From JBEKYH01 sp049511115 (GTDB lineage: Bacteria > Planctomycetota > Phycisphaerae > Tepidisphaerales > Tepidisphaeraceae): a stretch of 21,864 nt of DNA. Location of the stretch: NCBI GenBank assembly GCA_049511115.1, contig JBEKYH010000098.1, positions 1 through 21,864 on the forward strand, read 5' to 3'. The translations under genes and the position numbers were made by a program. Positions within the stretch are counted from its first letter, which is position 1; each line of letters opens with the position of its first letter. The notes under the pieces are model-generated. The model was not told the DNA's origin. It saw only the letters and a program-made list of their open reading frames with translations, and searched no databases. This document shows, piece after piece, positions 1 through 7,134 of this stretch.

Positions 1-22
1 TCAAACTTTTCTCCCCCCCGTC

Positions 23-52
23 TGGACACCACCCGGTCGGGGTTGGTATTAT
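23..52 (+). promoter_or_regulatory. Candidate sigma-70 promoter of rpmI-rplT
   Basis: TGGACA (23-28) and TATTAT (47-52) are separated by 18 bases, and each hexamer matches the sigma-70 consensus at five of six positions. Transcription would start near 59-60, leaving a leader of about 80 bases before rpmI. The leader holds a small inverted repeat, CTCCAA-T-TTGGAG (82-94). Assigned by eye from consensus only. Confidence 0.45.
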
Positions 53-139
53 CTCCGCCCCTCCGCGACAGGGACGATTCTCTCCAATTTGGAGGGCGCC
101 GGATCACTCGTCGGGAGACCTTTTTGACCGAGGCTTTGG

Positions 140-421
140 ATGGGCTACAAGTTCAAGCCAAATAAGAGTGTCGCCAAGCGTTTCCGCGTCAGCAAGACCG
201 GGAAGGTCAAGCGGCATCATTCGTTTACGTCGCACCTGATGAGTTCGCGCTCGGCCAACAAGCGGCGCAAGCTGCGTGAGCCGGAGATTCTGTTCGAGGG
301 ACATGCACGGAACATGCGCAGCTTGATGGGCGTCAGCGGCGTGCGGCCGAATCAGATCGCCGACAAGCGCCGCCTGAAGAAAGCGGCCGCGGCCAAAGCC
401 ACCGCGACCGAGAAGAAGTAA
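140..421 (+). CDS. rpmI: 50S ribosomal protein L35 (bL35)
   Basis: Structural protein of the large ribosomal subunit. The 93-residue product is very basic and carries the family core: NKSVAKRF near the N terminus, KTGKVKRHHSFTSH after it, then a second basic stretch KRRKLREPE. Typical L35 is about 65 residues. Here about 25 extra C-terminal residues, ending in a Lys/Ala-rich tail, follow the core, which is a lineage-type extension rather than a fusion to a known domain. A GAGG at 130-133 sits six bases before the ATG. rplT follows 16 bases downstream, the standard rpmI-rplT pairing. infC, commonly directly upstream, is not visible in the 139 bases available; a promoter-like sequence is there instead, so the pair may be transcribed on its own. 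Confidence 0.95.
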   Translation: MGYKFKPNKSVAKRFRVSKTGKVKRHHSFTSHLMSSRSANKRRKLREPEILFEGHARNMRSLMGVSGVRPNQIADKRRLKKAAAAKATATEKK

Positions 422-437
422 GAAAGGATCGAATCGT

Positions 438-815
438 ATGCCTCGCTCCGCCGGCGGCGCCACTCACAGCCGCAAACGAAAACGAGTATTAAAGAATGCC
501 AAGGGCATGCGCGGCATGTCCGGCCACAATTACCGGCCGGCCCTGGAATTCACCCGCAAGGCGGGAGTTTACGCCTATCGCGACCGCCGCCAGAAGAAAC
601 GCCATTTCCGAACCCTCTGGATCACCCGCCTCAACGCGGCGCTCAAGCAGCGCGGCGTGGCTTACAATCGGTTTGTTCCCGCCTTGATTGCCGCGGGGAT
701 TGAGTTGAATCGCAAGATGCTCAGCGAACTGGCGATTGCCGATGTCGCGGCGTTTGACGCCATTGTCGAATTGGCAAAGCCGCATCTGCATCAGCACGCT
801 CCGGTCGCGGCGTAG
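438..815 (+). CDS. rplT: 50S ribosomal protein L20 (bL20)
   Basis: Large-subunit protein needed early in 23S rRNA assembly; in several bacteria it also represses its own operon, but no leader structure for that is evident here. The 125-residue length is close to the usual 115-120. Family landmarks are the basic N terminus (HSRKRKRVLKNAKGMRG), the highly conserved AYRDRRQKKRHFRTLWI block around residues 46-62, and the C-terminal segment with NRKMLSELAIADVAAFDAIV. AGAAAGGA at 421-428 is a good ribosome binding site nine bases before the ATG. It follows rpmI by 16 bases and converges with the membrane-protein gene at 852-1250. No clear terminator is seen in the 36 bases between them. Confidence 0.96.
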   Translation: MPRSAGGATHSRKRKRVLKNAKGMRGMSGHNYRPALEFTRKAGVYAYRDRRQKKRHFRTLWITRLNAALKQRGVAYNRFVPALIAAGIELNRKMLSELAIADVAAFDAIVELAKPHLHQHAPVAA

Positions 816-851
816 GCATCGTTCCATTGGACAATCCCGAACACTCCACGC

Positions 852-1250
852 TTATCGCCCGCTGCGGCGCAGGCGGCGCTTGAGCCACAGACCGGCAACC
901 GCCACGTCAAGCACCAGTAGAACCGCGGCGACGGCCTGCATCGCATCCACCGCGATGTGGGTGTTTCGCAGCCAGTTGCCGCTGCCGGCATCCATCAGAT
1001 CGCGAGTAATGCAACAGGTTCCCGCGGCCAGCGCCACTTCAGCCATCAGAGCACAAACGACCGCGAGGGTTGTCCACATGATCCTGTCGGCGCGGCTCCG
1101 GGCGCGATAGGCGTTTGCCAGGCGCTGCGGCAGGCTGGGATTGGTCCGGGCGGCGGCAGCTGGCGCCGATGTGGCAACGGGGGCGGCTGAGGATTGATCC
1201 AACTCTTCCGAATGAAACGCGGTAACCGATGAATTTGCCGTGAGATACAT
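852..1250 (-). CDS. Small two-span membrane protein, unknown
   Basis: I do not recognise the family of this 132-residue product. It has an Ala/Pro-rich, probably disordered first 40 residues, then a basic stretch, then two hydrophobic segments at about residues 57-80 and 98-123, and it ends in a strongly basic tail (LKRRLRRSGR). The tail suggests a cytoplasmic C terminus by the positive-inside rule. Two adjacent cysteines lie at the end of the first span (about residues 79-80). GGAG (reverse strand, plus positions 1256-1259) lies five bases before the ATG. The gene is downstream of the kinase gene on the same strand, with a 136-base gap holding a perfect 17-base palindrome. It may be the third gene of the sigma-kinase cluster or an independent unit; the gap favours its own promoter. 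Confidence 0.6.
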   Translation of the reverse strand: MYLTANSSVTAFHSEELDQSSAAPVATSAPAAAARTNPSLPQRLANAYRARSRADRIMWTTLAVVCALMAEVALAAGTCCITRDLMDAGSGNWLRNTHIAVDAMQAVAAVLLVLDVAVAGLWLKRRLRRSGR

Positions 1251-1286
1251 GGCTGCTCCGAGTCAGGGAACCAGGCCGGCTTATCG

Positions 1287-1303
1287 GATCAGAACGTCTG
1301 ATC
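1287..1303. promoter_or_regulatory. Perfect palindrome, candidate operator
   Basis: GATCAGA-ACG-TCTGATC: two perfect 7-base arms around a 3-base centre, 36 bases upstream of the start of the membrane-protein gene. There is no T-run beside it, so a protein-binding site fits better than an intrinsic terminator. No binding protein can be named. Confidence 0.4.
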
Positions 1304-1386
1304 AAATCGTCCGACTCGCTCCCTAAAGCGGAAACGATTTCAAATAGGGGCCAGGATTTTTTTGGGAGCCTCGGAGACGGGGTGTT

Positions 1387-4300
1387 TCAGGGCGCCGGCG
1401 CCTGGTCCGTATCGACGATTTGCAGGTGGGCTACGTCATCCAGCACGATTTCCGGCAATTGATTGTAAATGACAATCGTTCCAGTGACGCGAACGAGCTT
1501 CTGCTTCAGTGCAGTGGCCGCGTTGCCGCCATATTGAGCATTCACCGCCGCAAATAACTTCGGCGGCACAAATAGATTGAAACATTTTCCGTATTCGCCG
1601 AACGAGATGATCAGTGCGTTGTGGCCGGTGCTCATATTTATCGAGGTGATCGCGCCCTGCACGATGACTCTGGTTCCGATGCTCGCGGACAGCTTCGCCA
1701 TATCTGTGCCATCGATAATCGTCGAGGGCGTGGCTGCCACTTCCGATAGCGGCGCGACCGGAAAGACCTTGATCGGCGGCAGTTCAATTGTCGGAGGTTC
1801 GGCCCCGAGATTCGCAGAAGCGTCACCGCTGGAATCCAGGATGCGGTCGGCGGCCTGTGGCGAAAGGTTCCGCACCAGGTCGGTTGTGTCCAGGGTGCTG
1901 GGCAGCATGAAGGACTGGCCATCCGAGGTAAACTGCGCCAAGGTGTGCCATTTTGTTCCGCGCTGCAGTATGGCCATGGCGCTGCCGGTCTGGCCGTCGG
2001 CAAGCAGCATCGAGCCATTACTTTGCGTTTCAGGCTGATATCCAATGAACACCTTGTCGTCGGGTGAACTGTCAACCGGCTGCAGAGTGCAATCGAACGA
2101 GCGAAGGAGTTCTCCGGTTTTGACGCTGTAGCAAACGATGGTCTTTCCATCGATGGAGGCGAGCAAATCCTCACCGCGGGCGGCGCCGCACAAGCTGAGG
2201 ACCTTGCCGGGCGCTTTGATTTCCCGCTCGACATTTCCCGTTTCCCAGGAAATCAGACGGATCGAATCGCCCGAAAGGGACGCATCGGCAAAATATTGGG
2301 GATTTCCCAGTGAAGTCACCAGGCCGCTGAGCTGTCCGGCGGCCCAATAGTGGATGAGGCGCCCGTCAGCGGTTCGGTACAGTTCGGCCTGGGAGGATTC
2401 GAAGGTAACGTGGGAACCTACCAGAAGGTATCTGCCGTCGGGGGACAACTGGAGGATTCTCTCATTGCGATATTCGTGGGCGGCTGTGTCGGCAGTGTCA
2501 TCTTGCGTAATGAGCCGGACCTCGATCGGCGGGGTGTTACCTGGTCTGCCCGTCATCGGATCCAGACCCGAATAGATCACTACTTTGTGATTGTGAGTCC
2601 TTTCGCCGCTTTGAATTCCATTATGCGGGTCCGCCTCAGCATAACGGACGGCGAGCGTGCGCTGGTCCTGGGAGATGGCGGCGCCGCAGGCGATGGAAAT
2701 CAAGCCCGGCGCCGCGTCGGGCACCAATGCCAGCCGCCGCCGCACGGCGGGGCGGTTTGCATCGGCGGGGGTAATCCGCACGTATAGCGAAGTCGCATCC
2801 GGCTCGACCTCGTACAAGGCCGACGCCCCAAAAGCGGCGTTGTGGCCATTGGCCCAATCATTCCTTGGCGCCCGCGCCTGCTCGAAGATCAGCAGCCGGT
2901 CCTTGCACAATAAAGCAAATCGCGACCCGTCGGCTGCCAACGCCAGCGGCGCTGGCGACAAGTCGTTTCGCCCAAGTAAGGACGCATATCTTTGTGTCAC
3001 CACATCGGGGAACTCGCCGGAAGTCTTGCCGAATGTCACCGCGGCGTAACCGCGACTGTAGGGAAGGTAAATGCTGCGAAGATCGGCCGCATGGCGCACT
3101 GCGGCAAAGGCGCCTATGTCATCCTCGGAAAGCGTGCAGAGCCAAACATGGCTGACCGTTGAATGAACCGGGTCGATAGTTATCCGTTCCAAAAACAGTC
3201 CCTGGTCTGAGCTAAGTTCTGTCACGATGAGGTTAGAATTATCGACGAAGCGCATGCCCTGACAGTGTCCCGGGGCGATAAATGTTTTATTGGTGGAAAG
3301 ATTCCAGAAGAGGCAATCGTTCGACCAGGTTACGCCGCTGGAAACAACCCATTGCCCATCGGGCGAGATCGCCAGCTTTTCAAGGGGTTGATTCAAGGCC
3401 AGCCTGGCATCCTTGGGCCAGGGTTGCGAACCAAGGAATGTGAGAGCATCGGAATAGACCTGCGTGGTGTAGTCCGAAAGAGTCACGGCGATCGAGGAGG
3501 TCCCTGCATCCGCCGCGATGACTCCGAGCGCGCCAAAGTCATGTTGTCTTAGTGAAGAGAGGTCCGCGAGAGATAGCACTTGCACGGAGCTGCTGCTGAT
3601 GGCCGCGATTTGGTCGCTAGGCCCGAAGAATGGAAGCAACTGGCTGATATAGATTGAGGTTTTTGTCTGGGCGAGCAATTGGCCCGTTTCCAGGTCATAT
3701 TCCGCCAGCGACGACGGGAAGGCCGCCACCAGCACCATGCCGTCGGGGGTTTGACTGATGGCGGCGCAGATCGGCGTTTGGTCCATCGGGATCGCGTGCT
3801 CGAGCCGCCAGGTCTTTCGGCTTTCATTGACGATCTGGCTGAGGAGCAATCCATCCTGCCAGGTGCCGCCCAGGGCATAAGCTTTCTTGGCCTCGACCAG
3901 GGCCTGATCCAGTAATTTCTGTTCAATCAGATATTGAGCCTGACTTCTGGCGGCTTCGTACTTCGCACTCTTGGCGGCGGATTCGGCGCTGCCGCGCTGG
4001 CGCTCGGCTTCCTGACGCTGCTGTGATTCCTGAACTCGGGCGGCCTGGGCATCGGCCAACGCGGCGCGTGCCAGGGCGACCTGATGGCTCAATTCAACCG
4101 CCAGACCCGAAACGGAGGCGATGGCAAGCAATAGCACCAGCGCGATCGACAAGCCCGCCGTCACTGCAACCCGGTATTTTCGGGCGAATTTGCTGGCCTG
4201 ATACAGCAGGCTCGGCGGTGCCGCGAGGATCGGCAGGCCATTCAGGTGGCGCTCGACATCCTCGGCGAGTTCGTTGGGCGTCGCGTAGCGGCGGGCACGG

Positions 4301-5478
4301 TCCTTTTCCATCGCCTTCATCACGATCCAATCGACTTCGCCGCGCAGGGATTTCTGATAGGCCTCCTCGCTGGAACCGCGAGCCTTGGCGAGCGTGGCCA
4401 GGGTCGGGCCGCTGCCGGAGGGTTCGTCACCCGACGCCTTCTTTATAGAGGACGCCAATCCCGGGCGGGCATTGATCGTGCTGACAAGCGTGCTGGGTTT
4501 TTGTGGCTCTTCTTCGCGGATGATCCTGGCGATTTCGTTAAACGCGACGCTTTTTAGCCGCCGGGCGTCGAACGGGGTGTGGCCTGTCAGTAATTCGTAA
4601 AGCACCACCCCCAGCGAATAAACATCCGTGCGCGTATCGATGTCGATGTTTCCGTCGGCCTGCTCGGGGCTCATGTAGGCGGGCGTGCCGATCATGTTGA
4701 CGTGCTCGGTGAAGAGCGTGCGATCGGTGAGGCGCTGATTGGTCGCCTTGGCGATGCCGAAATCAATGACCTTGGCAAACGGTTTGCCGTCCTGCGTGCT
4801 GACGAGGATATTGCTCGGTTTGATGTCGCGATGAATGATCCCCTTGTGGTGCGCGTGCTGGATCGCCTGGCAGACCTGGGTGAATAACTCCAGCCGCTGA
4901 TGGACCGTGAGGTGATTGCGGTCGCAGTAGTCGAGGATGGGCGTGCCCTTGACGTATTCCATCACGAAATAGGGGCGGCCGCGGTCGTCGGTGCCGGCGT
5001 CGTAGACTTTGGCGATGTGCGGGTGATCCATCATCGCCAGCGCCTGCCGCTCGGCCTCGAAGCGGGCGATCACCAGCTTGGTGTCCATGCCCAGCTTGAT
5101 GACCTTGACGACGACCTCGCGCCGCATGGGAGTCCGCTGTTCGGCACGGTAGACAATGCCCATCCCCCCGTCGCCGATGCGCTCGAGGACTTTGTAGCGG
5201 CCGAAGCGCTCGGGGGCTTCGATGTCCGGGAATTTATTGGAGGGCGCAGCGGGCTTGCTCGAATGCTCGGGGGCGGTCGCTAATGCGGCGCTGCCGGCGC
5301 GAGCGGCGCTGGGGAGGAAGCCGTCGTCCTCGGCATGTGAGGCGGCATCGAGTAGCGAGAGAACTTCCACGAGCAGCGACTGGTCGTCGCCGCAGGCGCG
5401 GCGGACGAAGGCCTCGCGCTGTTCGGTGGGCGAGTCGAACGCCTCGGATACGATCTGCTTGACCTTCTCACCATTCAT
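1387..5478 (-). CDS. Receptor-like Ser/Thr protein kinase with OB-fold tail
   Basis: Hanks-type kinase of 1363 residues. Residues 1-90 form the helical segment typical of planctomycete sigma-linked kinases (EQREAFVRRACGDD near the N terminus). The kinase domain spans about 93-414 and looks active: GDGGMG (102-107), Lys125 in VVVKV, Glu143, catalytic loop HRDIKPSN (216-223), DFG (239-241), and SPE replacing APE (270-272). One membrane span follows at about 435-461, then an Ala/Gln/Glu-rich coiled coil (about 467-522). The outer part has strand-rich repeats with SPDG turns (about 704 and 1013), suggesting a beta-propeller. The last about 100 residues resemble an OB-fold (RVIVQGAI, then RVTGTI and PEIVLDDV). 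The chosen ATG, 23 bases after the sigma gene stop, avoids a long overlap; in-frame codons run up to 5547. The sigma-kinase pair is a known planctomycete arrangement. The ligand and target are unknown. Confidence 0.88.
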   Translation of the reverse strand: MNGEKVKQIVSEAFDSPTEQREAFVRRACGDDQSLLVEVLSLLDAASHAEDDGFLPSAARAGSAALATAPEHSSKPAAPSNKFPDIEAPERFGRYKVLERIGDGGMGIVYRAEQRTPMRREVVVKVIKLGMDTKLVIARFEAERQALAMMDHPHIAKVYDAGTDDRGRPYFVMEYVKGTPILDYCDRNHLTVHQRLELFTQVCQAIQHAHHKGIIHRDIKPSNILVSTQDGKPFAKVIDFGIAKATNQRLTDRTLFTEHVNMIGTPAYMSPEQADGNIDIDTRTDVYSLGVVLYELLTGHTPFDARRLKSVAFNEIARIIREEEPQKPSTLVSTINARPGLASSIKKASGDEPSGSGPTLATLAKARGSSEEAYQKSLRGEVDWIVMKAMEKDRARRYATPNELAEDVERHLNGLPILAAPPSLLYQASKFARKYRVAVTAGLSIALVLLLAIASVSGLAVELSHQVALARAALADAQAARVQESQQRQEAERQRGSAESAAKSAKYEAARSQAQYLIEQKLLDQALVEAKKAYALGGTWQDGLLLSQIVNESRKTWRLEHAIPMDQTPICAAISQTPDGMVLVAAFPSSLAEYDLETGQLLAQTKTSIYISQLLPFFGPSDQIAAISSSSVQVLSLADLSSLRQHDFGALGVIAADAGTSSIAVTLSDYTTQVYSDALTFLGSQPWPKDARLALNQPLEKLAISPDGQWVVSSGVTWSNDCLFWNLSTNKTFIAPGHCQGMRFVDNSNLIVTELSSDQGLFLERITIDPVHSTVSHVWLCTLSEDDIGAFAAVRHAADLRSIYLPYSRGYAAVTFGKTSGEFPDVVTQRYASLLGRNDLSPAPLALAADGSRFALLCKDRLLIFEQARAPRNDWANGHNAAFGASALYEVEPDATSLYVRITPADANRPAVRRRLALVPDAAPGLISIACGAAISQDQRTLAVRYAEADPHNGIQSGERTHNHKVVIYSGLDPMTGRPGNTPPIEVRLITQDDTADTAAHEYRNERILQLSPDGRYLLVGSHVTFESSQAELYRTADGRLIHYWAAGQLSGLVTSLGNPQYFADASLSGDSIRLISWETGNVEREIKAPGKVLSLCGAARGEDLLASIDGKTIVCYSVKTGELLRSFDCTLQPVDSSPDDKVFIGYQPETQSNGSMLLADGQTGSAMAILQRGTKWHTLAQFTSDGQSFMLPSTLDTTDLVRNLSPQAADRILDSSGDASANLGAEPPTIELPPIKVFPVAPLSEVAATPSTIIDGTDMAKLSASIGTRVIVQGAITSINMSTGHNALIISFGEYGKCFNLFVPPKLFAAVNAQYGGNAATALKQKLVRVTGTIVIYNQLPEIVLDDVAHLQIVDTDQAPAP

Positions 5479-5501
5479 AGCGTTCTCACATCGAAAACAG
5501 C

Positions 5502-6047
5502 TTACCGCTCCAGTTCGCGGTAAAGCCATGCCCGGGCAAACTGCCACTGGCGTTTGACCGTTCGCGGCGAAATGCCCAGCACCTTGGCGGTCTGCTCGAT
5601 GTCCAGTCCGGCAAAGAACCGGAGGCGCACCACCTGGGCCGCCTGGGCATCCTGTTCCGCTAAGCGAGAAAGGGCGTCGTCGAGGGCCAGGATTTCTTCG
5701 GGCGGCTGGTCGTCGGAGAGAGCGGCCATGTTCTCCAGGACCGTACCCCCCTGCCGCTTGCCTTCGCCGCCGCGCTTCTGGGCCAGGCGGGCGCGCGCGT
5801 GATCGACGAGGATTCGCCGCATGGCTTCGGCGGCGGCGACATAAAAGTGGCCGGTTTTTTCAAACTCGGGCGGCTGTTCGCCACCGGCGAGCTTGATGTA
5901 GGCTTCGTGCACGAGAGCGGTCGCGTTGAGGGTATGGCCCGAACGCTCGTTATTGAGATAAGCCTGGGCTTTGCGGCGCAGTTCGGGGTAGACCTTGGAC
6001 AGCCAGTCAGCGGCTGCGCCAGCGGGTTGAGGGTCTGGAATTGACAT
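5502..6047 (-). CDS. ECF-family RNA polymerase sigma factor, kinase-linked
   Basis: Sigma factor of the ECF_sub type (PF07638-like), 181 residues. Region 2 carries the family block HTLNATALVHEAYIKL (about 38-53) and the stretch AMRRILVDHARAR (about 75-87). Region 4 (about 125-178) contains the helix-turn-helix GLDIEQTAKVLGISPRTVKRQW. In planctomycetes such sigma factors often sit beside Ser/Thr kinases and are thought to be controlled by phosphorylation instead of by a classical anti-sigma factor. Here no anti-sigma gene is adjacent, and the kinase gene starts 23 bases downstream. The ribosome binding site is weak: the reverse strand reads GGGGCTAAGAA directly before the ATG. A promoter with an overlapping inverted repeat lies 40-70 bases upstream. 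Regulon unknown. Confidence 0.92.
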   Translation of the reverse strand: MSIPDPQPAGAAADWLSKVYPELRRKAQAYLNNERSGHTLNATALVHEAYIKLAGGEQPPEFEKTGHFYVAAAEAMRRILVDHARARLAQKRGGEGKRQGGTVLENMAALSDDQPPEEILALDDALSRLAEQDAQAAQVVRLRFFAGLDIEQTAKVLGISPRTVKRQWQFARAWLYRELER

Positions 6048-6085
6048 TTCTTAGCCCCAGGCTCGGTTCCCTGAACTGCCGTCGA

Positions 6086-6111
6086 GGCGAAGTTTAGTTT
6101 TTAACCTCGCC
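6086..6111. repeat. Imperfect inverted repeat over the sigma promoter
   Basis: GGCGAAGTT (6086-6094) and AACCTCGCC (6103-6111) pair at eight of nine positions around an 8-base spacer. The repeat covers the proposed -10 box and most of the spacer of the sigma gene promoter, which is where a repressor operator would lie. Confidence 0.35.
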
Positions 6112-6119
6112 AATCACAA
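6091..6119 (-). promoter_or_regulatory. Candidate promoter of the sigma-kinase operon
   Basis: On the minus strand TTGTGA (plus 6114-6119) and TAAACT (plus 6091-6096) are separated by 17 bases, each matching the sigma-70 consensus at four of six positions. Transcription would begin about 36 bases before the sigma gene ATG. The match is moderate and was made by eye. Confidence 0.33.
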
Positions 6120-6179
6120 GGAAACGCCCTTTAGGCTGCCATGCCCTCTCGCAGCACGGCCGCGTCGCGGTTATCTTAT

Positions 6180-6206
6180 GGCGTCTCAGCAGGTTACTGA
6201 GACGCC
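6180..6206. promoter_or_regulatory. Perfect 10-bp inverted repeat upstream of sugar ABC genes
   Basis: GGCGTCTCAG (6180-6189) and CTGAGACGCC (6197-6206) are perfect inverted copies around CAGGTTA; with G-U and A-U pairs the stem in RNA could extend by about three more pairs outward. It lies 73 bases before the binding-protein start, in the divergent region between the sigma gene and the sugar operon. No U-run follows on either side, so it is more likely an operator or leader hairpin than a terminator. A TATCTT (6172-6177) just upstream could be a -10 box, but no good -35 is seen. Confidence 0.45.
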
Positions 6207-6279
6207 GTGCGGCGCGGCGGCGATGGCTAAATCCATGCGGCGCAATTCGATCTGAGGCGGTTTTGGGAGGCTTCATCTA

Positions 6280-7118
6280 ATGAAACGAGGATTTCTAATC
6301 GCGGCCCTATTGGCATGCGCGGCGGCGCTGGCTGGCTGTAGCAAATCTGATCAATCGGCACAGACGACAGCGCCGGCGGCCAGATTGAAATCGTGCAGGA
6401 ATTCATCTCCGAAAAAGTCGATGGAATCGTGCTCGCCCCGCTCGACACGGATGCACTGCAAAAGCCTGCCAATGAGGCGATGGCCGCGGGCATCAAGGTG
6501 GACATCATCGACTCGGCCCTCACCGGCGAGCTCGGCAAGGACTACATCAGCTTCATCGCCACGGATAACCATGCCGGCGGAATGATGGGCGGCGAGGAAT
6601 TGTGCAGGCTCATTGGCAATAAGGGCAAGGTCGTGCTGCTTCGCTACGAGGAAGGCTCGGCCAGCACGCTCGACCGCGAGCAGGGTTTCCTCGACGCGGT
6701 GGCCAAGCACCCTGATGTGCAGGTGATTGTCCAAAATAAATTCGCCGGCGCTTCGCAGGACGAGGCGACGCAGGCGGCCGAAAACCTGATCGACGAACTG
6801 AAGCAGGCCGACGGGATATTCTGTTCCAATGATCCGACCACCACGGGAATGCTCGAGGCGCTTCGCAAGCAGGGCCTTGCTGGGAAAGTGAAGTTCGTCG
6901 GGTTTGACGCCAACGACACGCTGATCGACGCCTTGAAGAAGGGGGAGATCAACGCGTTCGTGGTGCAGAATCCGTACAAAATGGGGTACACCGGCGTGCA
7001 GGTGATGGTCAACGCGCTACAAGGCAAGCCGTTTGACACCAAAGTGGACAGCGGGGCCAAGCTGGTTACGCCGGACAATCTGAACGACCCCGATACCAAG
7101 GCGCTTCTGGGATTGTAA
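6280..7118 (+). pseudogene. Sugar ABC substrate-binding lipoprotein, frameshifted with internal deletion
   Basis: The 5' part encodes a lipoprotein signal (MKRGFLIAALLACAAALAGC, lipobox LAGC with Cys20) and a linker rich in Ser/Thr/Ala. From about 6381 a different frame (minus one) encodes the rest of a periplasmic sugar-binding protein: QIEIVQEFISEKVDGIVLAP, then DNHAGGMMGGEEL, FCSNDPTTTGMLEAL, VKFVGFDAND and the C-terminal VVQNPYKMGYTGV. In full-length members of this RbsB-like family about 45 residues lie between the linker and the QIxIVQ helix: the first beta strand and sugar-contacting loop of the N-terminal lobe. They are absent, and the two parts are out of frame. The junction is near 6360-6381. 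This is either a real inactivating deletion or an assembly error. The flanking ATPase and permease genes are intact and closely spaced. Confidence 0.8.
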
Positions 7119-7134
7119 GGAGAAGGCTTTGGTC

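Noticed and set aside
736..1110. 124-codon plus-strand frame overlapping the end of rplT
   Set aside because: It is antisense to the two-span membrane protein gene and off-frame to rplT, with Arg/Ser-rich shadow composition.
6382..6585. Continuation of the lipoprotein frame past 6382 as a real 101-residue protein
   Set aside because: After the signal and linker the translation becomes Ser/Arg-rich and is the off-frame reading of the binding protein.
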